From the NCBI RefSeq assembly GCF_004522095.1, contig NZ_SPUI01000006.1, positions 62,001 through 126,000 of the forward strand: a stretch of DNA of 64,000 nt, written 5' to 3'. The stretch comes from Nocardioides sp. 503. Its GTDB lineage: Bacteria > Actinomycetota > Actinomycetes > Propionibacteriales > Nocardioidaceae. The notes under the pieces are model-generated. The model searched no databases, had not been told where the DNA came from, and worked only from the letters and a program-made list of their open reading frames with translations. A program made the position numbers and the translations under genes. Positions 1-7,093 of the stretch are shown here, one piece after another (position 1 is the stretch's first letter; every line of letters begins with the position of its first letter).

Positions 1-522
1 GTCGCCGCACGCCTCGAGGCTGCTCAGGCCGGCAGCGTCGAGCCGGTCCCAGATCTCGGGGACGTCCTCGACGCGGATCCAGTGGTACTGGATGTTCTCG
101 CGGTCGGTGACGTCGGCGGTGTCGCGCGCGAAGTCGACGCCGATCTGACCCAGGGTCCGCACGGCCTCGGCGTTCAGCAGCCGGCCGTCGGAGCGCACCC
201 GCAGCATGAAGTACTCGTCGTCGAGCTCCTCCTCGCCGAGGGTCGCGGTCTTGCCGCCGTCGAAGCCGGGCGCCCGCTGCGTGTAGAGGCCCATCCACCG
301 GAAGCGGCCGCGCAGGTCGGCGGGGTCGATGGAGGCGAAGCCGCGCTTGGAGTAGATGTTGATGATCCGGGCGCGGACGTGGAGCGGGTCGTCGTCCTTC
401 TTGGACTGCTCGTTCTTGTTCAGCGGCTCGGTGTAGCCGAACGCCCACTGGCCCTCCGCCCGCTTGGGGCGGGGGACGTCGGTGTGGGCCGGGGGCTGGG
501 CCTGGAAGCGCTGGTCGGGCAT
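1..522 (-). CDS. nirA: Ferredoxin-dependent nitrite/sulfite reductase, N-terminal part (3' end outside window)
   Basis: Only the first 174 codons lie in the window; the gene runs off the left edge. The visible part reads MPDQRFQAQPPAHTDVPRPK, then the ferredoxin-like half domain of the siroheme reductase family (YFMLRVRSDGRLLNAEAVR and ENIQYHWIRVEDVPEIWDRL). The full enzyme would bind siroheme and a 4Fe-4S cluster and reduce sulfite or nitrite with ferredoxin electrons in the cytoplasm; the cluster cysteines are further downstream and cannot be checked. The ATG at 522 follows AAGGAC and an in-frame TGA lies about 40 nt upstream, which fixes the start. The cysteine-type leader peptide just upstream argues for sulfite reduction in cysteine synthesis rather than nitrite reduction; this is inference. 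Confidence 0.88.
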   Translation of the reverse strand, partial: MPDQRFQAQPPAHTDVPRPKRAEGQWAFGYTEPLNKNEQSKKDDDPLHVRARIINIYSKRGFASIDPADLRGRFRWMGLYTQRAPGFDGGKTATLGEEELDDEYFMLRVRSDGRLLNAEAVRTLGQIGVDFARDTADVTDRENIQYHWIRVEDVPEIWDRLDAAGLSSLEACGD

Positions 523-596
523 GAGGAGCTGGTCCTTCGCTGAGTGCCGCGCGGCACCTGCTCAGCAGGGGCGCGGGATGATCGGGGTGGCGTCGT

Positions 597-701
597 TCAG
601 CGGGGCCGACACATCGCGCTGCGCGTGCGCCCGAAGTCCACGTGGCGGCGTACCACGAGGTAGGCGTGCGTCTCGGCGCTGATCATGTCAAGCAGTCTCA
701 C
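597..701 (-). CDS. 34-residue leader peptide upstream of the reductase gene
   Basis: A short ORF starts at GTG 701 behind GAGAAGG (11 nt spacing) and ends at TGA 597, 75 nt before the reductase start. It begins MRLLDMISAETHAYL and ends SAMCRPR, with a single Cys four residues from the end. Actinobacterial sulfur-assimilation operons are known to be preceded by short leader peptides ending in a Cys-Arg-rich tail, thought to act in cysteine-responsive attenuation. I infer that ribosome stalling at the Cys or Arg/Pro codons controls the reductase. The mRNA between the two ORFs includes a GC-rich stretch, but I did not resolve a mutually exclusive hairpin pair. Confidence 0.72.
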   Translation of the reverse strand: MRLLDMISAETHAYLVVRRHVDFGRTRSAMCRPR

Positions 702-739
702 GGTGCGGACGGCCTTCTCACAAGCTGAAATCCCATGAT

Positions 740-756
740 GTGGACAGCCTGTCCAC
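740..756. promoter_or_regulatory. Perfect 8-1-8 palindrome, candidate operator
   Basis: The sequence GTGGACAG-C-CTGTCCAC is a perfect inverted repeat. It lies between the divergent leader-peptide/reductase unit (starting at 701, minus) and glyA (starting at 886, plus), about 40 nt upstream of the leader-peptide start, where it would overlap a -35 region. It is 118 nt from the glyA hexamer, so control of the reductase side is more likely. I do not recognise the cognate regulator. Confidence 0.45.
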
Positions 757-873
757 CATTCGATACGCGTGGAGGCGCTCTCCGCCTGTACCCGCCGGTA
801 GTGCGACCCACGTCACATCCAGGCCCTCGCATCGGCGTGGCCACGCTGGTTGGGCGCGGTCGGTGCACGTCAC

Positions 874-879
874 TAGGCT
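874..879 (+). promoter_or_regulatory. -10 hexamer TAGGCT of glyA, leaderless layout
   Basis: TAGGCT ends exactly 6 nt before the glyA ATG, so transcription would start at or next to the A of the start codon. There is no Shine-Dalgarno sequence between them, which supports a leaderless mRNA and fixes the ATG at 886. Confidence 0.6.
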
Positions 880-885
880 GCGGAC

Positions 886-2328
886 ATGGCCGACATCGAC
901 GCCCTCACCAGCAGCGCCTACTCCCAAGCCCTCGAGGTGATCGCCTCGGTCGAGCCCCGCATCGCGGAGGCCACCCGCCAGGAGCTCGCCGACCAGCGCG
1001 GCTCCCTCAAGCTGATCGCCAGCGAGAACTACGCCTCGCCGGCGGTGCTGCTCACCATGGGCACCTGGTTCAGCGACAAGTACGCCGAGGGCACCGTCGG
1101 CCACCGCTTCTACGCCGGCTGCCAGAACGTCGACACCGTCGAGACGCTCGCCGCCGAGCACGCCCGCGAGCTGTTCGGCGCCGAGTACGCCTACGCCCAG
1201 CCCCACTCCGGCATCGACGCCAACCTGGTCGCCTTCTGGTCGATCCTGGCCCACCGGGTCGAGGGCCCCTGGCTGGAGAAGGCCGGGTCCAAGAACGTCA
1301 ACGAGCTCACCGACGCCGACTGGGAGTCGCTGCGCAAGGAGCTCGGCAACCAGCGCCTGCTCGGCATGAGCCTGGACGCCGGCGGTCACCTCACCCACGG
1401 CTTCCGCCCCAACATCAGCGGCAAGATGTTCCACCAGCAGCAGTACGGCACCGACCCCGAGACCGGGCTGCTCGACTACGACGCGCTGCGCGCCAAGGCC
1501 CGCGAGTTCAAGCCGCTGATCCTGGTCGCCGGCTACTCCGCCTACCCGCGCCGGGTCGACTTCGCCAAGATGCGCGAGATCGCCGACGAGGTCGGCGCCA
1601 CGCTCATGGTCGACATGGCCCACTTCGCCGGGCTCGTGGCCGGCAAGGTGTTCACCGGCGACGAGGACCCCGTGCCCCACGCCCACGTCGTCACGACCAC
1701 GACCCACAAGAGCCTGCGCGGCCCGCGCGGCGGCATGGTGCTGGCGACGGCGGAGTACGCACCCTCCGTCGACCGCGGCTGCCCGATGGTGCTCGGCGGC
1801 CCGCTGTCGCACGTGATGGCCGCCAAGGCGGTCGCCCTGGCCGAGGCCCGCCAGCCGTCGTTCCAGACCTATGCCCAGCAGGTCGCCGACAACTCCAAGT
1901 CGCTGGCCGAGGGCTTCCTCAAGCGCGACGGCGACCTGGTCACCGGCGGCACCGACAACCACCTGGTCCTGCTCGACGTCTCGCGCTTCGGCCTCACGGG
2001 CCGCCAGGCCGAGTCGGCGCTGCTCGACGCGGGCGTCGTCACCAACCGCAACTCCGTCCCGGCCGACCCCAACGGCGCCTGGTACACCTCCGGCATCCGC
2101 CTCGGCACCCCCGCCCTGACCACTCGCGGCTTCGGCCACGACGAGTTCGACCGGGTCGCGGAGCTGATCGTCCACGTCCTCCAGAACACCCAGCCCGGGA
2201 CCACCAAGGCCGGTGGCCCGTCCAAGGCCTCCTACGTCCTGGCCGACGGCGTCGCGGACAAGGTCAAGGACGCGTCCGCCGAGATGCTCGACAAGCACCC
2301 GCTCTACCCCGGCCTCGAGCTGTCCTGA
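886..2328 (+). CDS. glyA: Serine hydroxymethyltransferase (glycine hydroxymethyltransferase)
   Basis: The 480-residue protein converts serine and tetrahydrofolate to glycine and 5,10-methylene-THF with PLP in the cytoplasm, the main source of one-carbon units. The motif SLKLIASENYAS near residue 42 is typical of the family, and the PLP lysine is K275 in THKSLRGPRGG. It is longer than the usual ~420 residues because of an insertion around residues 130-195 (KNVNELTDADWES to HQQQYGTDPETG), a variant found in actinobacteria. A TAGGCT hexamer 6 nt upstream of the ATG indicates a leaderless message. The gene converges on the acyl-CoA dehydrogenase gene, with a repeat element between them. Confidence 0.95.
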   Translation: MADIDALTSSAYSQALEVIASVEPRIAEATRQELADQRGSLKLIASENYASPAVLLTMGTWFSDKYAEGTVGHRFYAGCQNVDTVETLAAEHARELFGAEYAYAQPHSGIDANLVAFWSILAHRVEGPWLEKAGSKNVNELTDADWESLRKELGNQRLLGMSLDAGGHLTHGFRPNISGKMFHQQQYGTDPETGLLDYDALRAKAREFKPLILVAGYSAYPRRVDFAKMREIADEVGATLMVDMAHFAGLVAGKVFTGDEDPVPHAHVVTTTTHKSLRGPRGGMVLATAEYAPSVDRGCPMVLGGPLSHVMAAKAVALAEARQPSFQTYAQQVADNSKSLAEGFLKRDGDLVTGGTDNHLVLLDVSRFGLTGRQAESALLDAGVVTNRNSVPADPNGAWYTSGIRLGTPALTTRGFGHDEFDRVAELIVHVLQNTQPGTTKAGGPSKASYVLADGVADKVKDASAEMLDKHPLYPGLELS

Positions 2329-2335
2329 CCCCCGG

Positions 2336-2373
2336 GGGTTGAGGAGGTTGCGCAGCAACCGTCTCGAAACCCC
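2336..2373. repeat. Intergenic inverted-repeat element (REP-like), copy 1
   Basis: The element begins GGGTTGAGGAGGTTGCGCAG and ends in GTCTCGAAACCC. Its first 37 bp are identical to 39037-39073. It contains the small palindrome GGTTGC-GCA-GCAACC and sits between two convergent genes, so it could also act as a bidirectional terminator. A related copy in the other orientation lies at 48077-48114. Confidence 0.75.
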
Positions 2374-2390
2374 GTGACGGACGAGCGACC

Positions 2391-4058
2391 TCAGACGACC
2401 GGCAGCGTGCGGTCGACGATCGTGCGCAGGTCGCCGCCGTCGAGGGCGCCGTAGACCCCGTCGTACGACGAGCCGAGGCGTGAGGCGCAGAAGACGTCGG
2501 CCACCTCGGGCGAGCCGTGGCGCACCAGCAGCGAGCCCTGGAGGCACAGCGCCATGCGGGCGGCGAGGCGGCGCGCGGCCACCTCGAGCCCGGCGGTGTC
2601 CCCGAGCATCGCCAGCGTGTCGTCGACGGCCCGGTCGAGGCGGGCGTCGGCCCCGCGGGCCAGGCCGACCTCGGTGATCCAGGCGGCCAGCACCTCCGGC
2701 TCGCGGCCGAGGGCGCGCAGCACGTCGAGCGCGTTGACGTTGCCCGAGCCCTCCCACACCGAGTTGAGCGGCGCCTCGCGGTAGAGCAGCGGCATCACCG
2801 ACTCCTCCACGTAGCCGTTGCCGCCCAGGCACTCCAGCGCCTCCGCCACGTGGGCGGGCGTGCGCTTGCAGACCCAGAACTTCGCCAGCGGCAGGGCGAT
2901 GCGCCGCAGCGCCGCCTCGTGGGGATCGTGGCGCCGGTCGACGGCCGACGCCAGCCGCAGCGCCAGCGCCGTCGCTGCCTCCGACTCGACGGCCAGGTCG
3001 GCCAGGACGTTCTGCATCAGCGGCTTGTCGACCAGCAGCGACCCGAAGGCGGAGCGGTGCGCGGCGTGCCACGACGCCTCCGACACCGCGCGCCGCATCA
3101 GTGACGCCGACCCCAGCACGCAGTCGAGCCGGGTCGCGGCGACCATCTCGATGATCGTGCGCACCCCGCGTCCCTCGTCACCGAGCCGGTGCGCGAGGGT
3201 GCCGTCGAACTCCAGCTCCGAGGAGGCGTTGGAGCGGTTGCCGAGCTTGTCCTTGAGGCGGACCACGTCGAGCTGGTTGCGGGTGCCGTCGGGGAGCACG
3301 CGCGGCAGCACGAAGCAGGTCACCCCGCCCTCGGTCTGCGCGAGCACCAGGAACATGTCGTTCATCGGCGCCGAGGTGAACCACTTGTGGCCGTGCAGCG
3401 TGTACTCGCCGTCCACCGACGTCGGCCTCGCGACCGTGACGTTGGCGCGCACGTCGGAGCCGCCCTGCTTCTCGGTCATGCCCATGCCCACCAGCGCCCC
3501 GCGCTTCTGCGCGGCCGGCCGCAGGCCCGGGTCGTAGGTGGTCGACGCGAGCAGCGGGGTCCACTCCTTGGCGACCGCGTCGTCCGCGCGCAGGGCCGGC
3601 ACGGCGGCGTACGTCATCGAGATGGGGCACCCGTGGCCGGGCTCGGTGTGCGACCACGCCATGAAGCCGGCGGCCCGGCGCACGTGGGCGTGCGGGCTCC
3701 CGGCCTCCTGCTGCTCCCAGGGGGTGGCGGCGAGGCCGTGCCCGACGGCGCGCTCCATCAGCCAGTGCCACGAGGGGTGGAAGGTGACCTCGTCGATGCG
3801 GTTGCCGTAGCGGTCGTACGGCGTGAGCACCGGGTGGTGCTCGTTGGCCAGCTGACCGTGCTCGCGGGCCTCGGCGGCGCCGGCCTCGGCTCCCAGCGCA
3901 GCCAGGTCGTCCAGGACCTCCTGGCCCGCGTGCCGCACCACCGCCTCGCTGAGCGCGGCGTCGGCCGTGACCACGTTGTGGCCGACCAGCGGGGGCGCCT
4001 GGTTGGTGGTGACGCGCACCTCACGCCGCGTCGGGGTTGGCGAGTCCGGGAGTGCCAT
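2391..4058 (-). CDS. AidB-like acyl-CoA dehydrogenase family protein
   Basis: The 555-residue flavoprotein is close to E. coli AidB in length (about 540). Family signatures are MGMTEKQGGSDVRANVT (about residues 191-207), GHKWFTSAPMNDMFLVLAQ, and SVWEGSGNVNALDVLRAL (about 433-450), where AidB-type proteins carry a conserved Asn-rich version of the dehydrogenase C-terminal motif. AidB binds FAD and DNA and belongs to the adaptive response to alkylation in E. coli; whether this protein protects DNA or oxidises an acyl-CoA is not shown. The reading frame stays open far upstream, but ATG 4058 is chosen because TACGGT lies 6 nt before it and the divergent gene begins at 4077. Confidence 0.88.
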   Translation of the reverse strand: MALPDSPTPTRREVRVTTNQAPPLVGHNVVTADAALSEAVVRHAGQEVLDDLAALGAEAGAAEAREHGQLANEHHPVLTPYDRYGNRIDEVTFHPSWHWLMERAVGHGLAATPWEQQEAGSPHAHVRRAAGFMAWSHTEPGHGCPISMTYAAVPALRADDAVAKEWTPLLASTTYDPGLRPAAQKRGALVGMGMTEKQGGSDVRANVTVARPTSVDGEYTLHGHKWFTSAPMNDMFLVLAQTEGGVTCFVLPRVLPDGTRNQLDVVRLKDKLGNRSNASSELEFDGTLAHRLGDEGRGVRTIIEMVAATRLDCVLGSASLMRRAVSEASWHAAHRSAFGSLLVDKPLMQNVLADLAVESEAATALALRLASAVDRRHDPHEAALRRIALPLAKFWVCKRTPAHVAEALECLGGNGYVEESVMPLLYREAPLNSVWEGSGNVNALDVLRALGREPEVLAAWITEVGLARGADARLDRAVDDTLAMLGDTAGLEVAARRLAARMALCLQGSLLVRHGSPEVADVFCASRLGSSYDGVYGALDGGDLRTIVDRTLPVV

Positions 4059-4063
4059 GCGAC

Positions 4064-4070
4064 TACCGTA
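4064..4070. promoter_or_regulatory. Shared symmetric -10 element of a divergent leaderless promoter pair
   Basis: The 7-mer TACCGTA reads as TACCGT on the plus strand (4064-4069, 7 nt before ATG 4077) and as TACGGT on the minus strand (4070-4065, exactly 6 nt before ATG 4058). The two start codons are only 18 nt apart, so both genes must be fired from overlapping -10 hexamers on opposite strands. Confidence 0.6.
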
Positions 4071-4076
4071 AGCGGC

Positions 4077-5042
4077 ATGGTGGCGGAGACCCGGGAGACC
4101 GCCTCGTCCGGGCGGACGTGGGCTCCCGCGCGCCGCTTCCTCGACACCTTCTGGCGCCTCGTGGTCACCACCGTCAGCGCCTGCCTGCGCTACCGGGTGA
4201 CCGGTCTGGCGGCCGAGGCGGCGTTCTTCGCGGTCCTGTCGGTGCCGCCGCTGGTCTTCGCGCTCGCCGGCGCCATCGGCTACGTCTCGGAGCGGTTCAC
4301 CGCCGCCCAGGTGGAGGACGTCCGGCAGGCGGTGATCGACCTGTCGTCGTCGTTCCTGACCGACAGCGCGGTCAACCGGATCGTCGTGCCCACGATCGAC
4401 GAGGTGCTCGACGGCGGGCGGTTCGACGTGATCTCGCTGGGCTTCGTGCTGGCGCTGTGGTCGGGCTCGCGCGCGCTCAACGTCTTCGTCGACACCATCA
4501 CGATCATGCACGGCCTCGGGGGCCACCGCGGCATCATCCGCACCCGCGCGCTGTCGTTCGTGCTCTACATCCTCGCCATGATCACCGGGGCGGTCTCGAT
4601 CCCGCTCGTCGTCGCCGGCCCCAGGCTGGTGCGCGAGGCGCTGCCCGACAACGCCGACTTCGTCATGGGCTTCTACTGGCCGGTCGTCGTCGTGATCTGC
4701 ATCTGCTTCCTCGCCACGCTCTACCACGTGTCCGTCCCGGTGCGGACCAACTGGAGCTTCAACCTCCCCGGTGCCACCTTCTCGCTGGTCGCGTGGATCG
4801 TCGGCTCCTACGTGCTGCGCTGGGTCCTGACGGTCACCGCCGCCGACTCCAAGTCCATCTACGGGCCGCTCGCCGCTCCCATCGCGGTGCTGCTGTGGCT
4901 CTACATCCTGGCGCTGGCGGTGCTCATCGGCGCGGCCGTGAACGCCGCGTTCGACACCGTCTTCCCCCAGAAGGGGACCGCCAGCGCCCGCCAGGAGCTG
5001 ATGCACCGGATCAGGAACCGCATGTCGAAGGAGAGGCCCTGA
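4077..5042 (+). CDS. YihY/virulence factor BrkB family inner-membrane protein
   Basis: The 321-residue membrane protein has about six hydrophobic segments, starting near residue 45 (AEAAFFAVLSVPPLVFALAG) and ending with LLWLYILALAVLIGAAVNAA near residue 285. The N-terminal GLAAEAAFFAVLSVPPL and the C-terminal YGPLAAPIAVLLWLYI stretch are typical of the YihY/BrkB family. Its function is not established: it was once annotated as ribonuclease BN in error, and transport or envelope roles have been proposed. It ends in a basic tail (MHRIRNRMSKERP). It is divergent from the acyl-CoA dehydrogenase and 35 bp upstream of the potassium channel gene. Confidence 0.88.
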   Translation: MVAETRETASSGRTWAPARRFLDTFWRLVVTTVSACLRYRVTGLAAEAAFFAVLSVPPLVFALAGAIGYVSERFTAAQVEDVRQAVIDLSSSFLTDSAVNRIVVPTIDEVLDGGRFDVISLGFVLALWSGSRALNVFVDTITIMHGLGGHRGIIRTRALSFVLYILAMITGAVSIPLVVAGPRLVREALPDNADFVMGFYWPVVVVICICFLATLYHVSVPVRTNWSFNLPGATFSLVAWIVGSYVLRWVLTVTAADSKSIYGPLAAPIAVLLWLYILALAVLIGAAVNAAFDTVFPQKGTASARQELMHRIRNRMSKERP

Positions 5043-5065
5043 CCGGTTCGCCGGTGTGCGCCCGC

Positions 5066-5071
5066 TAGATT
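5066..5071 (+). promoter_or_regulatory. -10 hexamer TAGATT, leaderless promoter
   Basis: TAGATT ends 6 nt before GTG 5078 and no ribosome binding site lies between. This supports GTG 5078 as both transcription and translation start of the channel gene. Confidence 0.55.
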
Positions 5072-5077
5072 CGCCAC

Positions 5078-6178
5078 GTGGTCGACGCGACGGGGGATCA
5101 GGCGGGCAGTGCGTTCCGCGGCAGCATCTCCCTCCCCGACGTCGTCCGGTCGCCGTGGTGGGAGCTGGGCCGCCGGCTGCTGCTGGCGTTCGGGATCCTG
5201 CTCGGCACCGTCCTGCTGGTCTACTTCGACCGTGACGGCTACGTCGACGGCAACGACCCGACCAACACGGTCAGCTTCACCGACTCGATCTACTACACCA
5301 CCGTCACGCTGAGCACGACCGGCTACGGCGACATCGCGCCGTACAAGGACGGTGCGCGGCTCGTCAACGCGTTCGTCATCACCCCCGCCCGCATCGCCTT
5401 CCTGGTCCTGTTGATCGGCACCACCCTCGAGGTGCTGGCGTCGCAGGGCCGGGAGATGTTCCGCGTCTCTCGCTGGAGGAAAAAGATGGGCCACCACGTC
5501 GTGATCGTCGGCTACGGCACCAAGGGTCGCAGCGCCGTCGAGACACTGGTCAACAACGGCCTGGAGCGAGAGAGCGTCGTCATCGTCGACCCCAGCCCCA
5601 CCGCGCTGGCCGACGCCCACGCCGACGGCCTCGCGGTCGTCTCGGGCGACGCCACCCGCCGTGAGGTGCTGCGCCGCGCCGGAGTGGCGGAGGCCGACCA
5701 GATCATCATCACCACCAACCGCGACGACTCCAACGTCCTGGCCGCGCTCACGGTGCGCCAGCTCAACCCCGACGCCTGGATCGTCGCGGCGGTCAAGGAG
5801 CAGGAGAACGCCCCGCTGATGCGCCAGTCCGGCGCCAACTCGGTGATCACCTCCTCCGACGCCGTGGGGCGCCTGCTCGGGCTCTCGTCGCTCTCGCCGA
5901 CGCTGGGCTCGGTGATGGAGGACCTGCTGACCTACGGCGAGGGGCTGGAGGTCGCCGAGCGTGACCTGCTCGTCAGCGAGGTCGGCAAGCAGCCCCAGCA
6001 GCTGCCCGACCAGGTCATCTCGGTCGTCCGCGACGAGAAGGTCTACCGCTACTTCGACCCGGTCGTCACCCAGCTCGCCCGCGGCGACCGGCTGATCGTC
6101 GTACGTCCCGCCAAGGAGCTGCCGTGGGCGCCTCGGCCGGGCACGCACAACGAGGAGTCGGCCTCCTCGGAGAACTGA
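5078..6178 (+). CDS. Two-transmembrane potassium channel with RCK/TrkA-N domain
   Basis: The 366-residue protein has TM1 (about residues 30-50), a pore loop with the selectivity filter TTGYGD at residues 80-85, TM2 (about 98-120), then a cytoplasmic RCK domain starting near residue 137 with the Rossmann glycine motif VIVGYGTKGRS. A second regulatory part (TrkA-C-like) follows. This is the MthK-like architecture: a tetrameric K+ channel gated by ligand binding to the RCK ring. The GTG start is set by the TAGATT hexamer 6 nt upstream. One residue before TM2 is unusual (ITPARIAFLVLLIG, with Pro and Arg close to the membrane). Confidence 0.92.
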   Translation: MVDATGDQAGSAFRGSISLPDVVRSPWWELGRRLLLAFGILLGTVLLVYFDRDGYVDGNDPTNTVSFTDSIYYTTVTLSTTGYGDIAPYKDGARLVNAFVITPARIAFLVLLIGTTLEVLASQGREMFRVSRWRKKMGHHVVIVGYGTKGRSAVETLVNNGLERESVVIVDPSPTALADAHADGLAVVSGDATRREVLRRAGVAEADQIIITTNRDDSNVLAALTVRQLNPDAWIVAAVKEQENAPLMRQSGANSVITSSDAVGRLLGLSSLSPTLGSVMEDLLTYGEGLEVAERDLLVSEVGKQPQQLPDQVISVVRDEKVYRYFDPVVTQLARGDRLIVVRPAKELPWAPRPGTHNEESASSEN

Positions 6179-6185
6179 TCGCCGT

Positions 6186-6201
6186 TCGAACACGTGTTCG
6201 A
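6186..6201. promoter_or_regulatory. Perfect LexA SOS box
   Basis: TCGAAC-ACGT-GTTCGA matches the actinobacterial SOS-box consensus TCGAAC-N4-GTTCGA at all twelve positions. It lies 21 nt upstream of ATG 6223 and 7 nt downstream of the channel gene stop, so it should repress the small gene at 6223 until DNA damage. Confidence 0.88.
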
Positions 6202-6222
6202 TCGTGTGAGACGATCGACCCC

Positions 6223-6528
6223 ATGGCGGGTGGCATGGGTGGCGGGTGGAGCAAGCAGGGCAGCGGCGTCCCGCTGTCCGAGCGCGTCCGCTCCGGCGCC
6301 CCCGCCCGACCCCCGGTCGCCTCGCTCGGCGACCCGTGCCCGGCGCGGCACTGCTGGGTCGCCGACGCGGTCGACCGCCACGGCGCCAAGCGCCCCGGGC
6401 TGCTCGTCGAGTGGCGCCAGGCCGCCGACGGGTGGGAGGGCCGGGTGGTCTACGTCGTGCAGCTGCGGCCCGACGCGTGGCAGCTCGTGGAGGAGTGGGT
6501 GCCTGCCGCGCTGCTGACCCCGTCCTAG
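6223..6528 (+). CDS. Small SOS-controlled protein of unknown function
   Basis: The 101-residue protein has a glycine-rich start (MAGGMGGGW), a basic and proline-rich stretch to about residue 36, then CPARHCWV (39-46) and a W-rich C-terminal half with GLLVEWRQAADGWEGRVVYV and LVEEWVPAALL. The latter looks like a small beta-sheet domain. I do not recognise a named family. Small proteins with a similar WV...GLL.EWR...GWEG pattern may accompany ImuA/ImuB/DnaE2 mutagenesis genes in actinobacteria; that is a recollection I cannot verify, and no such gene is next to it. A perfect LexA box sits 21 nt upstream and a 13-bp hairpin 31 bp downstream, so it is probably a monocistronic SOS gene. Confidence 0.7.
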   Translation: MAGGMGGGWSKQGSGVPLSERVRSGAPARPPVASLGDPCPARHCWVADAVDRHGAKRPGLLVEWRQAADGWEGRVVYVVQLRPDAWQLVEEWVPAALLTPS

Positions 6529-6558
6529 GGGAGCGCGGAGCTCCGCGGGCATGGAGAA

Positions 6559-6596
6559 GCCGAACCGCTGGCGTCTCGGGTCACCAGCGGTTCGGC
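6559..6596 (+). terminator. 13-bp hairpin after the SOS gene
   Basis: GCCGAACCGCTGG (6559-6571) pairs perfectly with CCAGCGGTTCGGC (6584-6596) around a 12-nt loop. It lies 31 bp after the stop of the SOS gene. There is no U-tract, as is usual for actinobacterial terminators. Confidence 0.5.
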
Positions 6597-6740
6597 GATC
6601 ACCACGGTAGCCGACGAGCGGCCTCGCCCCAACGGGTGGAGCCCAATCTGGCTCACATCGGCGCCGAGATGACCCGAAGTGACCAGGCGGCTCCACCCAT
6701 ACGGGCTATTCGCCGGCGGGAGATCCGGGACAGGTATGGC

Positions 6741-6811
6741 GTCGGCGGTCTCTTTCGAGGTGCAGTCCTCCCGATAGGGCTGCGTAAGCCCTGACGCTCG
6801 AGACCGCCGAC
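6741..6811. ncRNA. Candidate structured RNA with three-way junction
   Basis: A perfect 12-bp outer stem, GTCGGCGGTCTC (6741-6752) with GAGACCGCCGAC (6800-6811), encloses two inner hairpins: GAGG/CCTC (6757-6760 with 6767-6770) and GGGCT/AGCCC (6777-6781 with 6787-6791, loop GCGTA). This branched fold is not a simple terminator. I compared it by eye with tRNA, tmRNA, SRP RNA, RNase P and common riboswitches and found no match. Strand and transcription are unknown. Confidence 0.35.
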
Positions 6812-6903
6812 AGCGTCAACCTAGTAGGACGCGGGTGAGCCGCGCCTCATCCTCGGGGGTGATTGTTCGGAGTGCGGAGTAATCCGTCCGGGGTGTAGGT
6901 TCA

Positions 6904-6963
6904 CAGACGAAGACCACCGCTCCGCCTCTTAAGAGTAGGCGGGGCGGTGGTCTCTGTCGTCTG
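6904..6963. terminator. Long 16-bp hairpin with extended base, terminator or RNA end
   Basis: AGACCACCGCTCCGCC (6911-6926) pairs with GGCGGGGCGGTGGTCT (6938-6953) with a single G-U pair and an 11-nt loop. CAGACGA (6904-6910) and TCGTCTG (6957-6963) extend the base beyond a 3-nt bulge. It could be the 3' end of a structured RNA starting to its left, or a terminator between the SOS gene and the convergent LuxR-type gene. Confidence 0.45.
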
Positions 6964-7093
6964 CGACGCAGAGTGCGAGTGAGGCATCACCCGACCCGTC
7001 CGATCCAACCCGACGAGGGTATGCGATCACCGCGGGTTACGCACCCCTCTCATCCGGAGTCGCGCCCCGGGTCACCGGCTCGGGACGCCGGCG

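Larger units (their letters stand above)
6529..7093. other. 565-bp gene-free stretch with three strong hairpin structures
   Basis: No ORF here has coding character. The stretch holds a 12-bp loopless palindrome (GCGGAGCTCCGC, 6535-6546), a 13-bp hairpin at 6559-6596, a branched structure at 6741-6811 and a long hairpin at 6904-6963; these are entered separately. The rest (6597-6740, 6812-6903, 6964-7093) shows nothing I can name. The concentration of stable structure is much higher than in other intergenic gaps of the window, which suggests one or more structured RNAs. Confidence 0.5.

Noticed and set aside
718..3072. 784-residue open frame antisense to glyA and the acyl-CoA dehydrogenase region
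   Set aside because: Its translation is Arg/Pro/Gly-rich with no family features, and it lies opposite well-supported genes; long antisense frames are expected at this GC content.
6741..6963. Possible tmRNA, SRP RNA, RNase P RNA or known riboswitch
   Set aside because: No tRNA-like ends with CCA, no tag ORF, no SRP GGAA loop pair, no RNase P conserved core and no recognised aptamer sequence were found; only a generic structured-RNA call is supported.
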